Shown: positions 1-12,604 of the stretch, in pieces
Layout: each line of letters starts with the position of its first letter
Position numbering within the stretch: the first letter of the stretch is position 1
Source of the DNA: Acholoe squamosa
Taxonomy: Eukaryota; Annelida; Polychaeta; Phyllodocida; Polynoidae
Length of the DNA: 64,000 nucleotides
Assembly (NCBI GenBank): GCA_949317995.1
Contig: OX439049.1
Span: forward strand, 14,880,395-14,944,394
Reading direction: 5' to 3'
Translations under genes and position numbers: made by a program
The notes under the pieces: model-generated
Told to the model about the DNA's origin: nothing
Seen by the model: the letters and a program-made list of their open reading frames with translations, nothing else
Databases searched by the model: none

Positions 1-1354
1 CTGGTAATTTACAATTAGTCAATAATTATAGGCCCATTTCCTTACTACCTTTGCCTTGTAAACTAATTGAGAAAATTGTTCATAATAGAGTCTATGGTTT
101 CTTAAAAAAGGAAATATCCTGACTACCCACCAGGGTGGTTTTAGACCTGGCCATAGCACTATTGATACACTAGCAAGCTTCACTGATGATATTAAAAGAA
201 ATATAAATGTGGGTAAATCCACCGTAGCAGCCTTTATAGATCTGCGCAAGGCTTTTGACACTGTTGACCACTCTATCCTTCTTATTAAACTGAATCACTA
301 TGGTTTAAGATCAGATAACTACCATTGGTTTGAAAAATATCTTAATAATAGACACCAATTAACTATAGCGAATGGTATACAGTCTGTGAATGAGAGGGTG
401 GTCTGTGGGGTACCACAGGGCTCTATTTTAGGCCCGTTACTATTTTCACTATATATAAATGATGTAATAAAATGTATAAAAAAGTGTATTATCAAACTCT
501 ATGCTGATGATACTGTGATTTACTCAGCGCATAGTAATTTTAATCTAGCTTAAAATGAACTTCAAGATGACCTTGAAATCTACCATACCTGGTGTGTTCA
601 AAATAAACTCTCTATTAATGTTGCTAAGAAGAAAATAATGATTTTTTCATCAAGCTTAAGAAAGTTGAATACCCTCTCAGCTGATATTATGCTTAATAAT
701 CATGTACTTCAAGTTGTACCTAGTTACCTTGGTGTATTACTGGATCCTTTACTTCACTATAATCTACACCTAACAAACAAGACTAAAACAATTGCTTATA
801 AAATGTATAAGTTGTGTTTGATACGCAAATACCTAGATGTAAAACTTGCAATAAGGATTTATAAAACCACTATTTTACCGTACATGGAATATGCTGATAT
901 GTGTTTTAGGAGTACATACAACAAATACCTGGACCCCTTACAGTACTACCAAAATAGATGTATTAAAATCTGTCTCCAAGTACCACATTTAACAAGTACT
1001 AATCTCATTCATAACTTGAACAATATAAATTTTCTGTGTGATAGAAGAAATGTGCACCTCCTAAACTGTATGTATGCTAGGTCTCGAAACCAAGATTTTC
1101 TAGATAATAGACCAATTAGAACCAGACTACATGATGCTCCAACTCTGAAAGTATTAACCCCAAACTGTTTAATGTATGCAAGAAGTGTAGTACATCTGGG
1201 TGCTATTAGCTGGAATGCACTGACAGCGGGTAGGAGAAATGCTCCTAGTCTGGACCAGTTTAAAGCTGAATCCAAAGCTACTTGGCAGGTCTCCTCCCCT
1301 ATGTCAGTCCATAGCGCACGACTATACTATAAACTACCTCTTACTTCTCTATAG
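1..1354 (+). pseudogene. LINE reverse transcriptase (CR1/Jockey-like), disabled
   Basis: The translated pieces show the ordered RT blocks of non-LTR elements: a YRPISLLP-like block at the very start, GFRPGHSTIDTL, the palm A block AAFIDLRKAFDTVDH (about 226-270), VPQGSILGPLLF (about 409-444) and the catalytic YADDT (about 499-513). The thumb and C-terminal region continues to 1354, with a YMEYAD block and a C-terminal segment typical of CR1/Jockey-like RTs. Two lesions are visible: a frame change between about 105 and 121, and an in-frame TAA at 551-553; the frame is otherwise open from 122 to 1354. The endonuclease domain and ORF1 are not in the window. Family assignment beyond CR1/Jockey superfamily is uncertain. 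Confidence 0.85.
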
Positions 1355-1893
1355 CTAAATATTTAGTAGCAATGCAATATTGTTCTGTGAACATGATATT
1401 GTATTATGTAAACTATCCATCTTAATATATTTAAGTACCGGTATCATCCAATATATGAACTCCCTAGGCATTATGCCCTCTCATCTTCATATCTTCATAT
1501 CTTCATAACAATCTATCATGTGTCAACTGTCTTACTAAGAACAGAAGAAAGGTAGAACCAGAAGTATCAACCCTTTCACAGAAACCTGTGGGGATGAGGT
1601 TCTCTTCCTTCATTATTATCTCGATTAAACTTTTTGACCTTTTTTCTTATATAATTTCTTTGTTGATTATCGATACACTGTTACCTTCGTTGACAAATGC
1701 TATGCCATTTTCCGGAGAATTCTGCATATAGCTTACTATGTACCCTAAATGTACTGTATGCCTATGTAACAATTATATATTTTACCGGTTAAAACTGAGC
1801 ATGCATGTATAAGATCAGTCTTCGATGTATCAACTTAAAATGACTTGCTGAATGTACCAGTATTTTGAGATAATAAAGTAAATTTAAACTAAA
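1..1893 (+). mobile_element. Non-LTR retrotransposon (LINE), 5'-truncated by the window edge
   Basis: The left part encodes a LINE-type reverse transcriptase (next entry). The coding part is followed by about 540 bp of AT-rich sequence without a reading frame, containing short ATCTTCAT tandem copies near 1490-1510, and an AATAAA at about 1872 followed by an A-rich run, which I take as the 3' UTR and tail. The exact 3' end is an inference. No target duplication could be identified because the 5' end lies outside the window. Confidence 0.7.
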
Positions 1894-2219
1894 ATTTATA
1901 ACCTTTCATCAGTTACTCTTTATGGTGTTATGATAAGGAATCATGAATATACAATGTCAAATTCAAGCAATGTTACAATGACATGGCTTTATCTATTACG
2001 CTGTTGTGGATATTTATACTCACTGTGTATATCACCATTTTGGAAACAATACTTATCTTTTTATGTTAGCACATATTTTCACACAAGCTTACCAAGCATG
2101 ACTTTATGACTACACCATTTGAATATATTTTGGGTCTTCAATTAGCGATGATCTAGGTAAGCCTTTTCCTAATTTTAATAGTTGATATGTACTCCTTTAT
2201 ATATATAACACATTAACTA
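1894..2219. other. AT-rich spacer, no gene seen
   Basis: No open frame, repeat or recognisable site was found between the LINE tail and the downstream end of the Gypsy element. The 3' LTR expected here for the minus-strand Gypsy element could not be found by comparison with the LTR at 13636-13895. Confidence 0.4.
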
Positions 2220-2889
2220 TCACGAGCAATGTATTGAGGGATATTCATATGGTGTCCTTTGTAAGATATTAGATTGATCATGCTCGTTACAATGTAACTC
2301 CTTATTTAGAGGCGCGACGGCTACTGGAATAGCTGATTGTATACCGGCAAAGCTTACAGGATTGCTTACTGTGGGGGCAGAGGTTTCTGCCTCCAAGGCT
2401 TCCTGAGCGTTTTCATCATGGTCTTGTTTTATTGTTACAGGTGAGAGGATGGGTGGTCCCTCTGGAGAGCCTTGGGGTGAGGTCACATCCATAGGGCTGT
2501 CTGCGCAGTCCCGTGCCGTGTCCCTGTCCCAAGCGTCCGCTGGGCTCTCTCCGGTTGACCTCCACGCTTTCAGGCGAAATAATGTCTTCCGGAGGGCGTC
2601 CCAGTTGGGTAGTCTCATCAGATATGATTCCCCGGCTATGTACCATGTCTACCTCGTGGTCTATGTCTGCAATTGTCTGAATGCCATTGCCGTGATGGAT
2701 AGACCAAAAGCTGGGATAGTCTGGGGTTTCGTCATCGCTATATAAAAATAAATATACTGGTATGAGTTTACAGCTATATGTTATATGATTGCATGATGTA
2801 ACGTTTATGGGATGATGCATTTGTGAACTCACTGGTTTCCTTACCTTATTTCCTAGAAAAGAATATACGATTATTATATATTTATACAT
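2220..2889 (-). pseudogene. 3'-terminal ORFs of the Gypsy element (env tail or accessory), unassigned
   Basis: Two overlapping minus-strand frames cover this stretch. One (2220-2618) encodes a serine/proline/glutamate-rich 132-residue segment without recognisable domain; the other (2416-2889) is basic. Position downstream of the envelope-like region suggests a cytoplasmic tail or a terminal accessory ORF, but there is no motif to support either. The local GC content (about 2400-2650) is clearly higher than the surrounding AT-rich env region. Confidence 0.3.
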
Positions 2890-5268
2890 TGCTGTCTGTA
2901 ACTACATTGTCGAGCGTTGCTGGGGGCAGTTGATGGTGTTTACCAATGCATATGATTATCATTCCAAATCTGGGGTATTCATGGTCCCTTAATGATTTCC
3001 ATATTTGGAATCTTTGCTTAATTGGAATGTATACCTTGTTAGGCAGTACAATTTCCATGATTGACCTCTCACATAATGTTAATGAGATTTTGTTTTCGTC
3101 TGCCCAGATCAGCTCAAGGTGTTGCCTCAGACAACCGCTTTGATGAACGTTCAGCATGGGTGTTTGTGAGTTTATTTTGAATATGTTTGGTTCATACCTG
3201 ATTAATGTGAGTGGAATTATAATACTCCATTTTCTGTACAATTTCAGTGCTATATATGGCATATTAATGTCTACTGGCTTTTCAGTCATACATCTTACAT
3301 TTCATTATCTTTATCATGATCAATACCAACACTACTGTGAAATCATTGTATCTATTGCTGATGTCCATTATTGAGAGTTCGGTTTTCAGAGTTTTGTCAG
3401 ATTTCTTATCCACTGTGTCAAGCGATTTAAAAACTGATTTCCATGCTGTTATGTTCATACCTTTAGTATGTTTGCTGAGCAGAAAAATTGTCCAAATTCC
3501 AGTTATATTTCTCCATAAGTACAGGCATATCAGCAGCGAGCATACTGATAAGGCTATACTTAGACCTTCCAACAATGGGTGTGAAGTTATGGAATCCATT
3601 GTTGATAATACACCTTTATAGTGGTCCAAAAGATGAGCCTTATTCCTAAAAGATTTGGCTATGTTTCTTAAATCTAATGCATGTGAGGTGAGGGTTGCTT
3701 TCTCTATATCTAGGTGCTCGTGTAGCATGCTTAACTCCTTTGATTTGAATATGAAGGGTATTAATGATGTTCTTGAGCTTGAAATATTTAACAATCTGCT
3801 GCTAAAATGATGTATTATAGGCAGATTATATGTATGGTACACTACTTGTCCTTTAAACGATTTGATTTCACATGATATGTTGTTACTGTTAATATCAGTC
3901 CGCCAGTCAACACTTTACATTGACATGGAACCTTGATAATAAAGTATGATCCTAGATTGTGAATTATTCTTGACTCGTTGTTGCATGTCATTACAGATAT
4001 GGGTTCGACAGTTCTTACTACGAATTCTTGCTAGTGTCGTGCGGGGTTGAATTATATTGAAGTTGCACAACTCATGAATCATCCCTGCATGGTCAAAGAA
4101 TAGTGTGAGTAAGCATGTGGGATTGCTAACATTCTTAATGGGAATAGATAGTGGACATATCATTGTCCTGTCCAGGTGACATAGAGATTAAAGATATCGC
4201 TAGGCTGTTGTGTTCTGTAGCTAACCTAGTGTAACTGTTGCTTGTACTGTGGTGTGGTTTGATTGGTACTGATATGATTTCAATTCTGTACATGTCATAT
4301 ACTTTGTTCTTTGAACATAGTGGTAATTTCAGTTTTAGTCTTACGGAATTGTGTCTAATGTGTCCCGTAACCATGTTCTTTTGGTAATAGTATGAATTTA
4401 GGAGATTGCAGATTCTTAGGCTGATGTTACTGTTCTTTAATGACCCGTTCAGTCTGCTTAGTGTCGCTTCTAGGGTGTTTACGGGCATTATTATTGATGA
4501 TAGTTCGCCTGTCTTTAACAGTTCCATCTGATGTAATAGATTTCCTAATCTGTCGTTGTAGCGTTTCATTGTGAGCAGTTTCATTATGCCTGAATAGACT
4601 AGCATTTAAATTCTATCGTTGAAGTACACCTTAGTCAGTAGTGAATTGTAGAGGTTAGTCATGTTGTATTCTACTTTATTGATAGAATCTTGAAGGAAAT
4701 CTAAGGTCATGTCTTTTAAATTTTGTCTTGTGATTTGAGATAGTAACGAATTGTAGTTATGGTCTGCTAGGTCAAAAATGGTTTGGGATACTTCGTTGAA
4801 AGTTCAGAATTCGAGCATTGCAGTGTTGCTGATTTGGTCTACCTTTTGGGCGAGCGTATCATACTCTGGTTGCGTTGCCAGGCCTGCAATTGATTTTAAT
4901 AAATCGCCTATTGGTTGTAGGATCGCTCGTTTGACTCTCTTGTGTTTTCGAGAATGGATATCTAGCTGCTTGTGATAGCCTAGCATTCTTCTATACTCTA
5001 CTTTTATCATATTGTCAATTTGGAATAGTTTTGTGTGGATTAGACTGTAGTGTTCTCTGTCTAGCAAAGCTTCGCTAAGTCTAATCGGTTTTGGCATTGT
5101 TTTGAATAACTTGAAGTTAATTTAGCAATGTTACGCCATGTAACATCGGAGTTGCCTCTTTTCTGAAGATGACTCCGTAGTTCTGTCTAACTATGACTTC
5201 TGAGCAGGATGTCATATAGAACAAAGTCAATAGTCTTACCAGAATCTGCATTGTGACCATTTTGAATG
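2882..5268 (-). pseudogene. env: Envelope (baculovirus F-like) gene of the Gypsy element, broken
   Basis: The minus strand from about 5268 starts with a methionine followed by a hydrophobic stretch that looks like a signal peptide, then a short N-terminal subunit. A basic furin-type cleavage site (KRVKR) lies near 4930, followed by a fusion-peptide-like segment (PIGDLLKSIAGLA), the arrangement of baculovirus F and errantivirus Env proteins. Downstream pieces carry leucine-rich helical sequence (4135-4605), a cysteine-containing segment (3915-4163) and a hydrophobic span with the character of a transmembrane helix (ALSVCSLLICLYL, about 3480-3530). An in-frame stop occurs near 5121-5123 and several frame changes separate the pieces, so no intact product is possible. 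Family assignment rests on layout and motifs only. Confidence 0.6.
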
Positions 5269-5632
5269 GTGTATGCATGTTGTCCTAATGTGTCTATATT
5301 ACTCCAATAGACTGTGTGTATTATTGTTATCTATTGTGTATGGGTGTGTCTTGTCACCACGCCTGCTGGTGAGCGAATGATTTGTGATCTGTACTGCGTG
5401 CAAGTGTTCCTGTAATGGGGCTGATGCTGGTTGGGGGTGGGGGGGTTTAGTTCTTATGATAATAATGTTCATTTGAAACATGCTATTAATTAAAGTTTTA
5501 TTAAAATTCTTTCTTTCTAAAAATATTTATACCTGTCTTCATAGACGTGATGCCAGGTTCCCTTTGAGCATGTCTTCCAGTAGGCGTGTTGCCTTCTGTA
5601 TATTGCTTTTGTATTACGCATTGCCGTAAACG

Positions 5633-6001
5633 CTAGGGTTGGGGGCCTATGCCACTCAGCCAGGGTGCTGATCTTGCCTCCATCTTGAAGTTCTCTACCA
5701 GGGTGAGCACTCCCAGGAGCGATACCAGTTTGGCTATCAGCTCCTTCCAGTCGCTCAAGCGCATTTCCACTGGGTCTACCCTTATGAATTTCGATATCTC
5801 GCCGTATATTATTGCAGAATCGACCGGCTTGCGCAAGTCGACCAGTCTAATTACTGAGGGGTAAGTGAAAACCGTCTCAAGTGTAGTTTCGTCTGGGATA
5901 GCGAAAAGATGCTGGTTTTCGTGGATTAATTGTCTAGCACTTATCGGGTCTAAGGCAGGAAATCCCTCTGGGCCGATTAGTGATTCGACTGTCCAGGGCA
6001 T
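5633..6001 (-). CDS. Unassigned ORF between pol and env of the Gypsy element
   Basis: This 122-residue open frame starts MPWTVESLIGPEG and is rich in hydrophobic and acidic residues, with a predicted amphipathic stretch (SDWKELIAKLVSLLGVLTLV). I recognise no domain. It lies about 0.4 kb upstream of the env start and 1.2 kb downstream of the integrase end, so it may be the first exon or N-terminal part of a spliced env transcript, an accessory ORF, or a chance open frame. GC content is higher than in the flanks, similar to 2400-2650. Confidence 0.3.
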   Translation of the reverse strand: MPWTVESLIGPEGFPALDPISARQLIHENQHLFAIPDETTLETVFTYPSVIRLVDLRKPVDSAIIYGEISKFIRVDPVEMRLSDWKELIAKLVSLLGVLTLVENFKMEARSAPWLSGIGPQP

Positions 6002-7220
6002 AGGTGTTCCCAGGAAATGATCGCTATTCAGCGGGTAGTGTTTAATTTCTTGGTGACTAAGAAATGAAAAAATAAAAACGATATTTTACTAAACAAGCTA
6101 AGCCTTTAGCTATGGGTATATGATCTTAAATAATATATGTTTAATAGTAATATGTCCAAGGTTATTCCTGTCTGAAATAAGTCCGACCATTTTATATAGT
6201 GATGACATCTCTCTATGTAATACATGTGTCAAACCACTATATAGAGGACTACTGATAGGATGGGGATTAGGATGTGGTCTTAGAGGGAATTATTCCATAC
6301 CTGAGCACTACTATGGATTTAAAGCTAAACTTTCAGAATTTCAAAATTCCTGAGTGATATACTTATAGCAAGTGCACAAAATCTCACCTGTTGGCCATAG
6401 CCCACTGGAACATTTCCCCCACCATGGTTCAACAGGGATAGTTAATCTTTTATCCGATGTCAAGCGTTATGTTAACAAGGCCTTGTTGAACGGCCCTATT
6501 ATCTATTATTTATAGTGGATATCTCACTTTTTATTGACAGTCACTGAGTGGTGATGCACGCTCGCTAATTCTCGTGTTAATCTTTCAACTCTTGGCCTAA
6601 CTGGCTGGTGCTGCTCCTAATTAACATATATTGTTATGAGTTGACTCACGGGCCCGTGGTCTCATCTCTTTCTTATCATGGAAGGCTGACTGTGCCAACC
6701 ATTCATAGGTTAAAACAATACCTATTTTGTTCACAAAGAGCTACAAATACATTATTTGTCACTCTGTGGAAATCGATGGAATTAATATGGGTTCCTTTCT
6801 TATTGATGTGCTTGCCCAGTTAATCAAACCTACCGTTGTTTGTCCATAACCTGTTCCTTTAAAACACAATAAGGAATTGGTATTTTTCAGCTCTTGCAGC
6901 ATATCAAGCCTCAAGAACTAGGGGGTGTTTTTAATACCAGTCTTTGGCCATAGGACACTATTTTCAGGCTGTTTGGATACCCTTGCCGCTTCATCACCCT
7001 ATCAGTCTTTGTCTCTTGCTATATGGGTTATTTTTAAACTGATGTCACTAATGGCCTGCCATACCAGACATGAGTGTCCTTTATGACAGTTGATGCGCAT
7101 TGTTACACATCATAGAGCTTTTCCAATGTTGATGTTTATATTCAATAGATTAGAGGTGTATACTCATACCTACTGGAAAATTACAATTTTAGATGATTCA
7201 GTTTGCTCTGTGGAATAATC
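6002..7220. other. Non-coding stretch inside the Gypsy element
   Basis: AT-rich sequence between the integrase end and the unassigned ORF. I see no long frame, no LTR-like termini and no repeat. Short plus-strand frames here show no domain. Confidence 0.4.
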
Positions 7221-8693
7221 CTAGGTCTTTGTTCTCTTATGCTTTGACTTCATGATTTTTTCTTTTTCTTTTAAGATTGGTATGTCACTACATGACAGTT
7301 TTGCATGTCCAATTATGTCTGGGTTTGACAACTTTCCCACAGATGCTGGTCTCTCTAACCTTTTTAGAATTGCTTTTTGTGAAGCATAACTTGAAGGTTT
7401 CCTTAGGCATTCGATATTGATTGATTTCTGGGTTGTTTTGCTGTCTGACAAACATCTCAAATGTATTGTGGGTGAAGAGCACACTTCTGTGACCATATAG
7501 GGTCCTGCATATGTTGGTTGAAGCTTTTTACTGGTGCTTGGTGCCAGCAGGTTGGGAACATACATATATACTATGTCACCTGGGTTGTAGGCAGTGATGG
7601 ATCTTATTGTCTTGTCATGCCTTTCTTTCATGATCTCGTGACAGTTTCTCAGATTATCTGAGGCAATTTTCTGAGCTGATTCTCTTTGCTTTATCATGTG
7701 TAGAACCATTTCCTTTTCATCTTTGAATTCTGTTTTGTTAAACAAGGCCAACGATGAGTCCGTTGGTAGCAGTGCTTGTTTACCGAAAATCAAGAAGTTG
7801 GGTGAGTAACCAGTGGCCTTACTAACTGTGTTGTTTAGGCTGAAAACTACAGATTGTAGGTACAAATTCCAGTTTTTCTGGTCCTTGTAGATATATGACC
7901 TCAGGGCATTTTCTATTGCCTGATTACTTCTTTCACACAATCCTTGACTTTTTGAGTGTAGTGCACTTCCGAAAACCTGTTTAATTCCGAATTTTGAACA
8001 GAATCATTTTGTCAATTTCAATGTTGAGATTGACCCGTTGTCACTCATGAGTACACTCTGTAGTCTATGTATACAAATTACCTTGTCAATGTAGTCTAAT
8101 ATAAATGACACGCTGCTCAATTCCTTGCAGTCCCAAGTGGTGATATGCCTGGATGCATGATCCACGACTACCTGTATGTATTTGCTTCCGTTCCTCGCTT
8201 CCGGTAAAGGTCCTATACTGTCTACAGTGACATGACTGTATGTAGTAAGTATCGGCTCTCTTATTTTCATTGGCAGTTTCAAACGTTTGGGTTTCTTGTT
8301 TGTGATCAGACATGTGTGGCAAGTTCCAATGTAGTTGGTTATGTCGGTGAACATATTGGGCCAGAAATACCTGTATTTAATCAGTTTATATGTTTTTATT
8401 ATGCCTAAATGTCCTCCCAATGGAGCGTTATGCAGTGCCTCCATTAATCTGTAGGTCCATATTTTGGGTTTGACAACTTGCATTTCTAATTCTCTCTGTC
8501 GACTGAAAATTGAGGAATTCATTTTGAACAGTATATTGTTGATGACAATGAAATTGTCAAGTCCAAATAGTATCTGTCTGCTGAGGTGGTTGTCCTCTGG
8601 TAGCTTGTTGCTTTCTATGTAACTCCTCATGTTGGTACAGAAATCGTCCTTACTTTGGGCCCTAATAAGGTCCTCTTTTTCTTTCATTTCCAT
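7221..8693 (-). pseudogene. Gypsy integrase
   Basis: Two minus-strand pieces (8004-8693 and 7221-7940). The first carries the HHCC zinc-binding domain (HNAPLGGHLGIIKTYKLI ... CHTCLI), the start of the catalytic core (HVTVDSIGPLPEA, first Asp) and the second Asp (LMSDNGS). The second contains the third acidic block (ERSNQAIENALRSYI) and the C-terminal domain with the GDIVYMYVP/ GPYMVTEV segment typical of Ty3/Gypsy integrases. The core is broken between 7940 and 8004, so this copy is inactive. Confidence 0.9.
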
Positions 8694-9604
8694 TTCTCTG
8701 TGAGTGGAGCTGCTATGGCAATTATTCTTGATCGTTTTATTTTGGCTGCGGATCTCGAAATTGCAGGTTTGAACTTTTTAGCAGGTCTACCCCTCTTTCT
8801 GGATTCAGACTCCGTCTGAGGCTTTGAAAAATCATTGTATGATATGGTAGGGTCCTTTTCCTGCATTGCCTTTGCTCTTGTGATTGCATTTAATTTGTGC
8901 TCCTTTGTTGAGATTTTCAATCTTCTTGGTTTTTTGTATTTTCCAATGCATGTGTGTCCTGCTTTCTTTGCTTTATCTCCCCACGTTTCTCCATCCTTCA
9001 ATATTGATCTAGGTTTAAAGTGTAGTACTGGAGTATTGGGTGTTATGTCGTCTTTGTAGAACGCTTTGGTGATGGTGATGTCAGAGAATTTGGTCTCCTT
9101 GAGTGGTATAACAACCTTTCCTTGTGTTTGTATTGGCAGTGGTTCGTCCTCTTGCTGTGGATATTTAATTCCGGGTAGGTAGTCTGCTATTATGTTTGCC
9201 TTCCCTGGTAGGTATTTGACTGTGAAGTCGCATGACATGAACAGATCTAACCATCTTGCTAGTCTGCTGTTGGTGCTTGCTTCCTTTTTGTTGAATAGTG
9301 AGACTAGGGCTGTGTGATTTGAGTATATCGTGAAGTGAGAGAATTCTGTGTAACGATAGAATTTACTGATTGCATACACAACACCTATCATTTTGCAGTG
9401 TGTTGTGCAATAGCGCTTTTCTTGATTTGTCAGTGCTCTACCTACCCATTCGATTGGTCTATAGAATCTATTTTCGTCTTGTTGGGTCAAGCAAGCTCCG
9501 ATTGAGTACTTTCAAGCATCAGTAAAGATTACAAATTCCTTAGGATGATCTGCAAATTTTAGGAATGCATCTTTGTCTATCGCTTTCTTTATTGTCTCGT
9601 ATGC
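8684..9604 (-). pseudogene. Gypsy RNase H / RT connection
   Basis: The minus strand encodes the RNase H region of a Ty3/Gypsy pol: EWVGRALTNQEKRY, then AISKFYRYTEFSHFTIYSNHTALVSLF and RWLDLFMSCDFTVKYLPGKANIIADYL, the standard RNase H to tether order. It is followed by a long lysine-rich linker before the integrase. In-frame stops near 9510 and 9604 separate it from the RT part. Confidence 0.88.
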
Positions 9605-10545
9605 TCAATAGCATTCAGCTGTCCAGACAAATGGTGCGTTGTCTGTGGTCAGTTTATAGAATGGTGACATTACTTTTGCGAAGTCTTTGACAAACTTCTT
9701 ATAGAATTGTGCCATTCCATTGAAACTTTTCACCTCGGATTTATTTTGTGGTATTCCAGCGACTTTGAGCGGCCATATTTTGTTTGGCGATGGTAAAACT
9801 CTATTTTCAGATATTCTGAAGCCTAAGAAGTCCATTCTTTTAAATCCGAATTTGCATTTTTGTGGTTTAAATTTCAGATTTCCCTTGATCACTATTTTCA
9901 TCACTTTGTCCAAGTCTTGCAGCTGTCTTTCCCAAGTTTGGCTGTACATGGCTATATCATCCACGTAAGCACATGCATTACGGTATTGCTTATGTTCATT
10001 CTTTATTCCCATTGGGATGGAATTCATCACGTAGCGCTTCCCATTTGCTGAGAATGCTGTTATGTATTTTTACTCTTCGGCCAATGGAAGTTGGTGGTAT
10101 GCAGCAAATATGTCCATTTTGCTGTAGTATTTTGCTTTTGATTCTCCAATGGTATTTATTAGGTCTTCAGCTTGTGGAAAACTAAAGAAAAGGTCTTGAG
10201 ACATTTGTTGGCATTGCGATAGTCTATGACTATACGCCAACTGTCGGGTTTGGAGAGGTCCATTCCTGCCTTTGGTACTAGGAATGCTGGTGAATTAAAT
10301 TCACTTGGATACTCTAGTGGTGAAATAACTCCTTGCATTATCTGCTTTTCTAGTTGTTCTCTCATTATTTCTTCTTTCCTTGGTGACATTCTGTATGGGG
10401 GTTTGCATGCTATTTTATTTCTGTCTTTCAGTTCTAATGTGATTGTAGAGTCTATTTTCTTTCCAATGACGTTCTCATTCATTACAAAAGCTTCTCTGTT
10501 ACTCATTAATACTTCTTCCAGTTGTTCTTTTTGGATTGTTGACAA
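9605..10545 (-). pseudogene. Gypsy reverse transcriptase
   Basis: N-terminal RT blocks are at 10159-10545 (SPLEYPSEFNSPAFLVPKAG, WRIVIDYRNANKC). The catalytic box YVDD lies at about 9950-9975 (ACAYVDDIAMYS), followed by KCKFGFKRMDFLGF and the PLKVAGIPQNKSEVKSFNGM connection. A frame change near 10159 and a stop near 10068 interrupt the palm domain. Confidence 0.9.
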
Positions 10546-10796
10546 TTCATCATTTATTTTGTATTTTGGCTTTTCATTTGGTCCTCTGAGATCCTTCAGG
10601 ACTTCTCCACAGTTTATCGGGGTGCAGACTGATTGTTTTTCTTTTGGATTTTCTAGTGGTATTAATTGGGTTTCATCTTGTAATGGGCTAAAGACTCTGA
10701 CTGGGTGAACTTTGGTATTTTGATTTGTTCTTCTGTGACATTTGCTATAATGACTCTTATCAAGTTGTTATTTCCTTTTGGTTTGACCATGATGTG

Positions 10797-11300
10797 TTAT
10801 AGTACATAATCCTCTTCATGATGGTTGTTTTCGGTTATTCCTATCACTCCTGGTGAAGCGACAGTTCCTGTTGTTTGCAATTCTGAGTTTGGTGGCATGA
10901 TGGTATACTTTATCAACATAATATTGGTTGATACTTGTTCCCTTGAATCTATGCATTTGATTGAACCGCTGTATTTTCTGATGAAATTTAGTCCTACTAT
11001 TATCGGTAGGTTTAGTTCTTCCATTATGTACAGTAGAAAGTTTACTATTTATTTGGCGATCTTCATATCTATTCTCACTGCTGATCTAGCTGTTACTTTA
11101 CTGCAGTCTGCTAATTGAAGTGTCATGTTGGTTGGTTGTCTGTACACATTTGGGTTCATTTGATGTATTTTGTAATACATTGATTTAGTGATGAAACTTA
11201 GCGTTGCAGCTGTATCTATCAATGCTTTTGTTTTGATTCCTTCCGCTTCTAGGTCTAGGACTCCGTTTTCTAATGGTGCTCAGATTTTGACTGCACTTGC
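10797..11300 (-). pseudogene. Gypsy aspartic protease
   Basis: One minus-strand frame at about 11185-11260 shows KALIDTAATLSFI, the active-site loop of retropepsins with DTA in place of the usual DTG/DSG. The second half (10797-11024) contains LNLPIIVGLNFI, the conserved (I/L)xG(L/R)NF block near the C-terminus. A stop near 11055 separates the halves. Confidence 0.75.
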
Positions 11301-11484
11301 ATACACGCTTCTTGGGTGTTAGGAATAATTTATTTTCATCTTCACTTTCCGTGTCCGAATCATTTTGGTCTGAGTCAAAACTGTCTATTGTGGTTGTAGA
11401 GATTCCATCAAATTGTTTGGCATTGGGCATGTTGATGCCCATCGGCGATCCATCTTTGGGTCTCTTGCCGATTTTCCCGGAAAC

Positions 11485-12340
11485 CTATTTGTCATTGCTG
11501 CCTTCTTGAGTATCATCCTCACTGTAATGATCACTCTCATCTTGTGCATCCTGTTTGGCATTTTCTGATTGCATATTGTTGAATCTTCTAGTGTATTTTC
11601 TGTCTTTGTCTGACTTACTGCGATCGTCGTTGTATCTCCTGTTATTTTCTTGCTTGTTGGAATTTCTATTGCTATTTCCTTTGTTTCTATTTCTGTCATC
11701 TTTGCTATTGTAAACCTTGTTGTTGTCCCTTCTCGAATCATGGTGGTTCTTATTATCATATTCTCTATCGTTGTTGCAATCGCTGTTGCGGTCTTGGTAT
11801 CTTCCTCCTGATCTTGATCTAGATCCCTGATTTCTGTCTTCATGTCTGTCATTCGATCTTCCACATCTGTTGTCGTTGCGTTGTCTGTCATAATTGTCTC
11901 GTCTAGATTCTCGAGATTTATTGTTGTAATTCCGATCTCTTCTGTCATATTTTCTATCGTCGTTGTAATGACGGTTGTTATCTCTTGAAGAGTTCCAGTC
12001 TTTCATCTGGTTTCTCTCTTTTCTTCTTTTCTCTTTGATTCAATGAATTTCAATTGGGCTTCCTGTTGTAATTCTATTCTTACTGCTGCCCTTTCAACAT
12101 CCTCTAGGATATTGATGCTTGTGTCAAAGAGCAGTAAGCCTGCCATATCATCTCCTAGACCCTTAACCATGGCCTCTAGCTTACCTGCATCGTTCTGGTT
12201 GCTGCTATTTAGTAGTATCTGCATTTTTGTGCAGAATTGTGAGATTGTTTCATTGGGCTGACGCTTTCTGTTTCTCCAGCCTTCCATGATGCTTTGTGGG
12301 GTCTCGCCTTTGAAATGTGTGAGAAATTCGGCATAGATGA
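11485..12340 (-). pseudogene. Gypsy gag, capsid C-terminal part and basic nucleocapsid-like region
   Basis: 12003-12287 encodes a helical segment (RKRQPNETISQFCTKMQILL) with the WxxRxQ...E.I..F pattern of Ty3/Gypsy capsid. The overlapping frame 11485-12006 encodes about 170 residues made almost only of Arg, Asn, Asp, Lys and Ser, a low-complexity nucleic-acid-binding tail. No CCHC zinc knuckle is visible, so the basic region probably takes its place. Confidence 0.7.
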
Positions 12341-12604
12341 TGTCTGGATTGTCCAGCTTATAATCGTTATCCTTCTGCTATTGCCTTTAGATAGAATTTG
12401 AAATTCTTTATGAATGTGTCGGCATTCATAGGGCTTGATATGGTTCGATATACAGTTGTTGGTTGGTGGTGGTGCTGTGTTAGTGTGTATTACTACTCTG
12501 TTTCCGTGTGCATCGAAATATCCTTCAGCAACGTTCTGCAGTTGATATGGAGGTGGTTGACTGCTTTGTTGGGGGTTTGGATGACTTTGTGGCTAATTTA
12601 GTCT

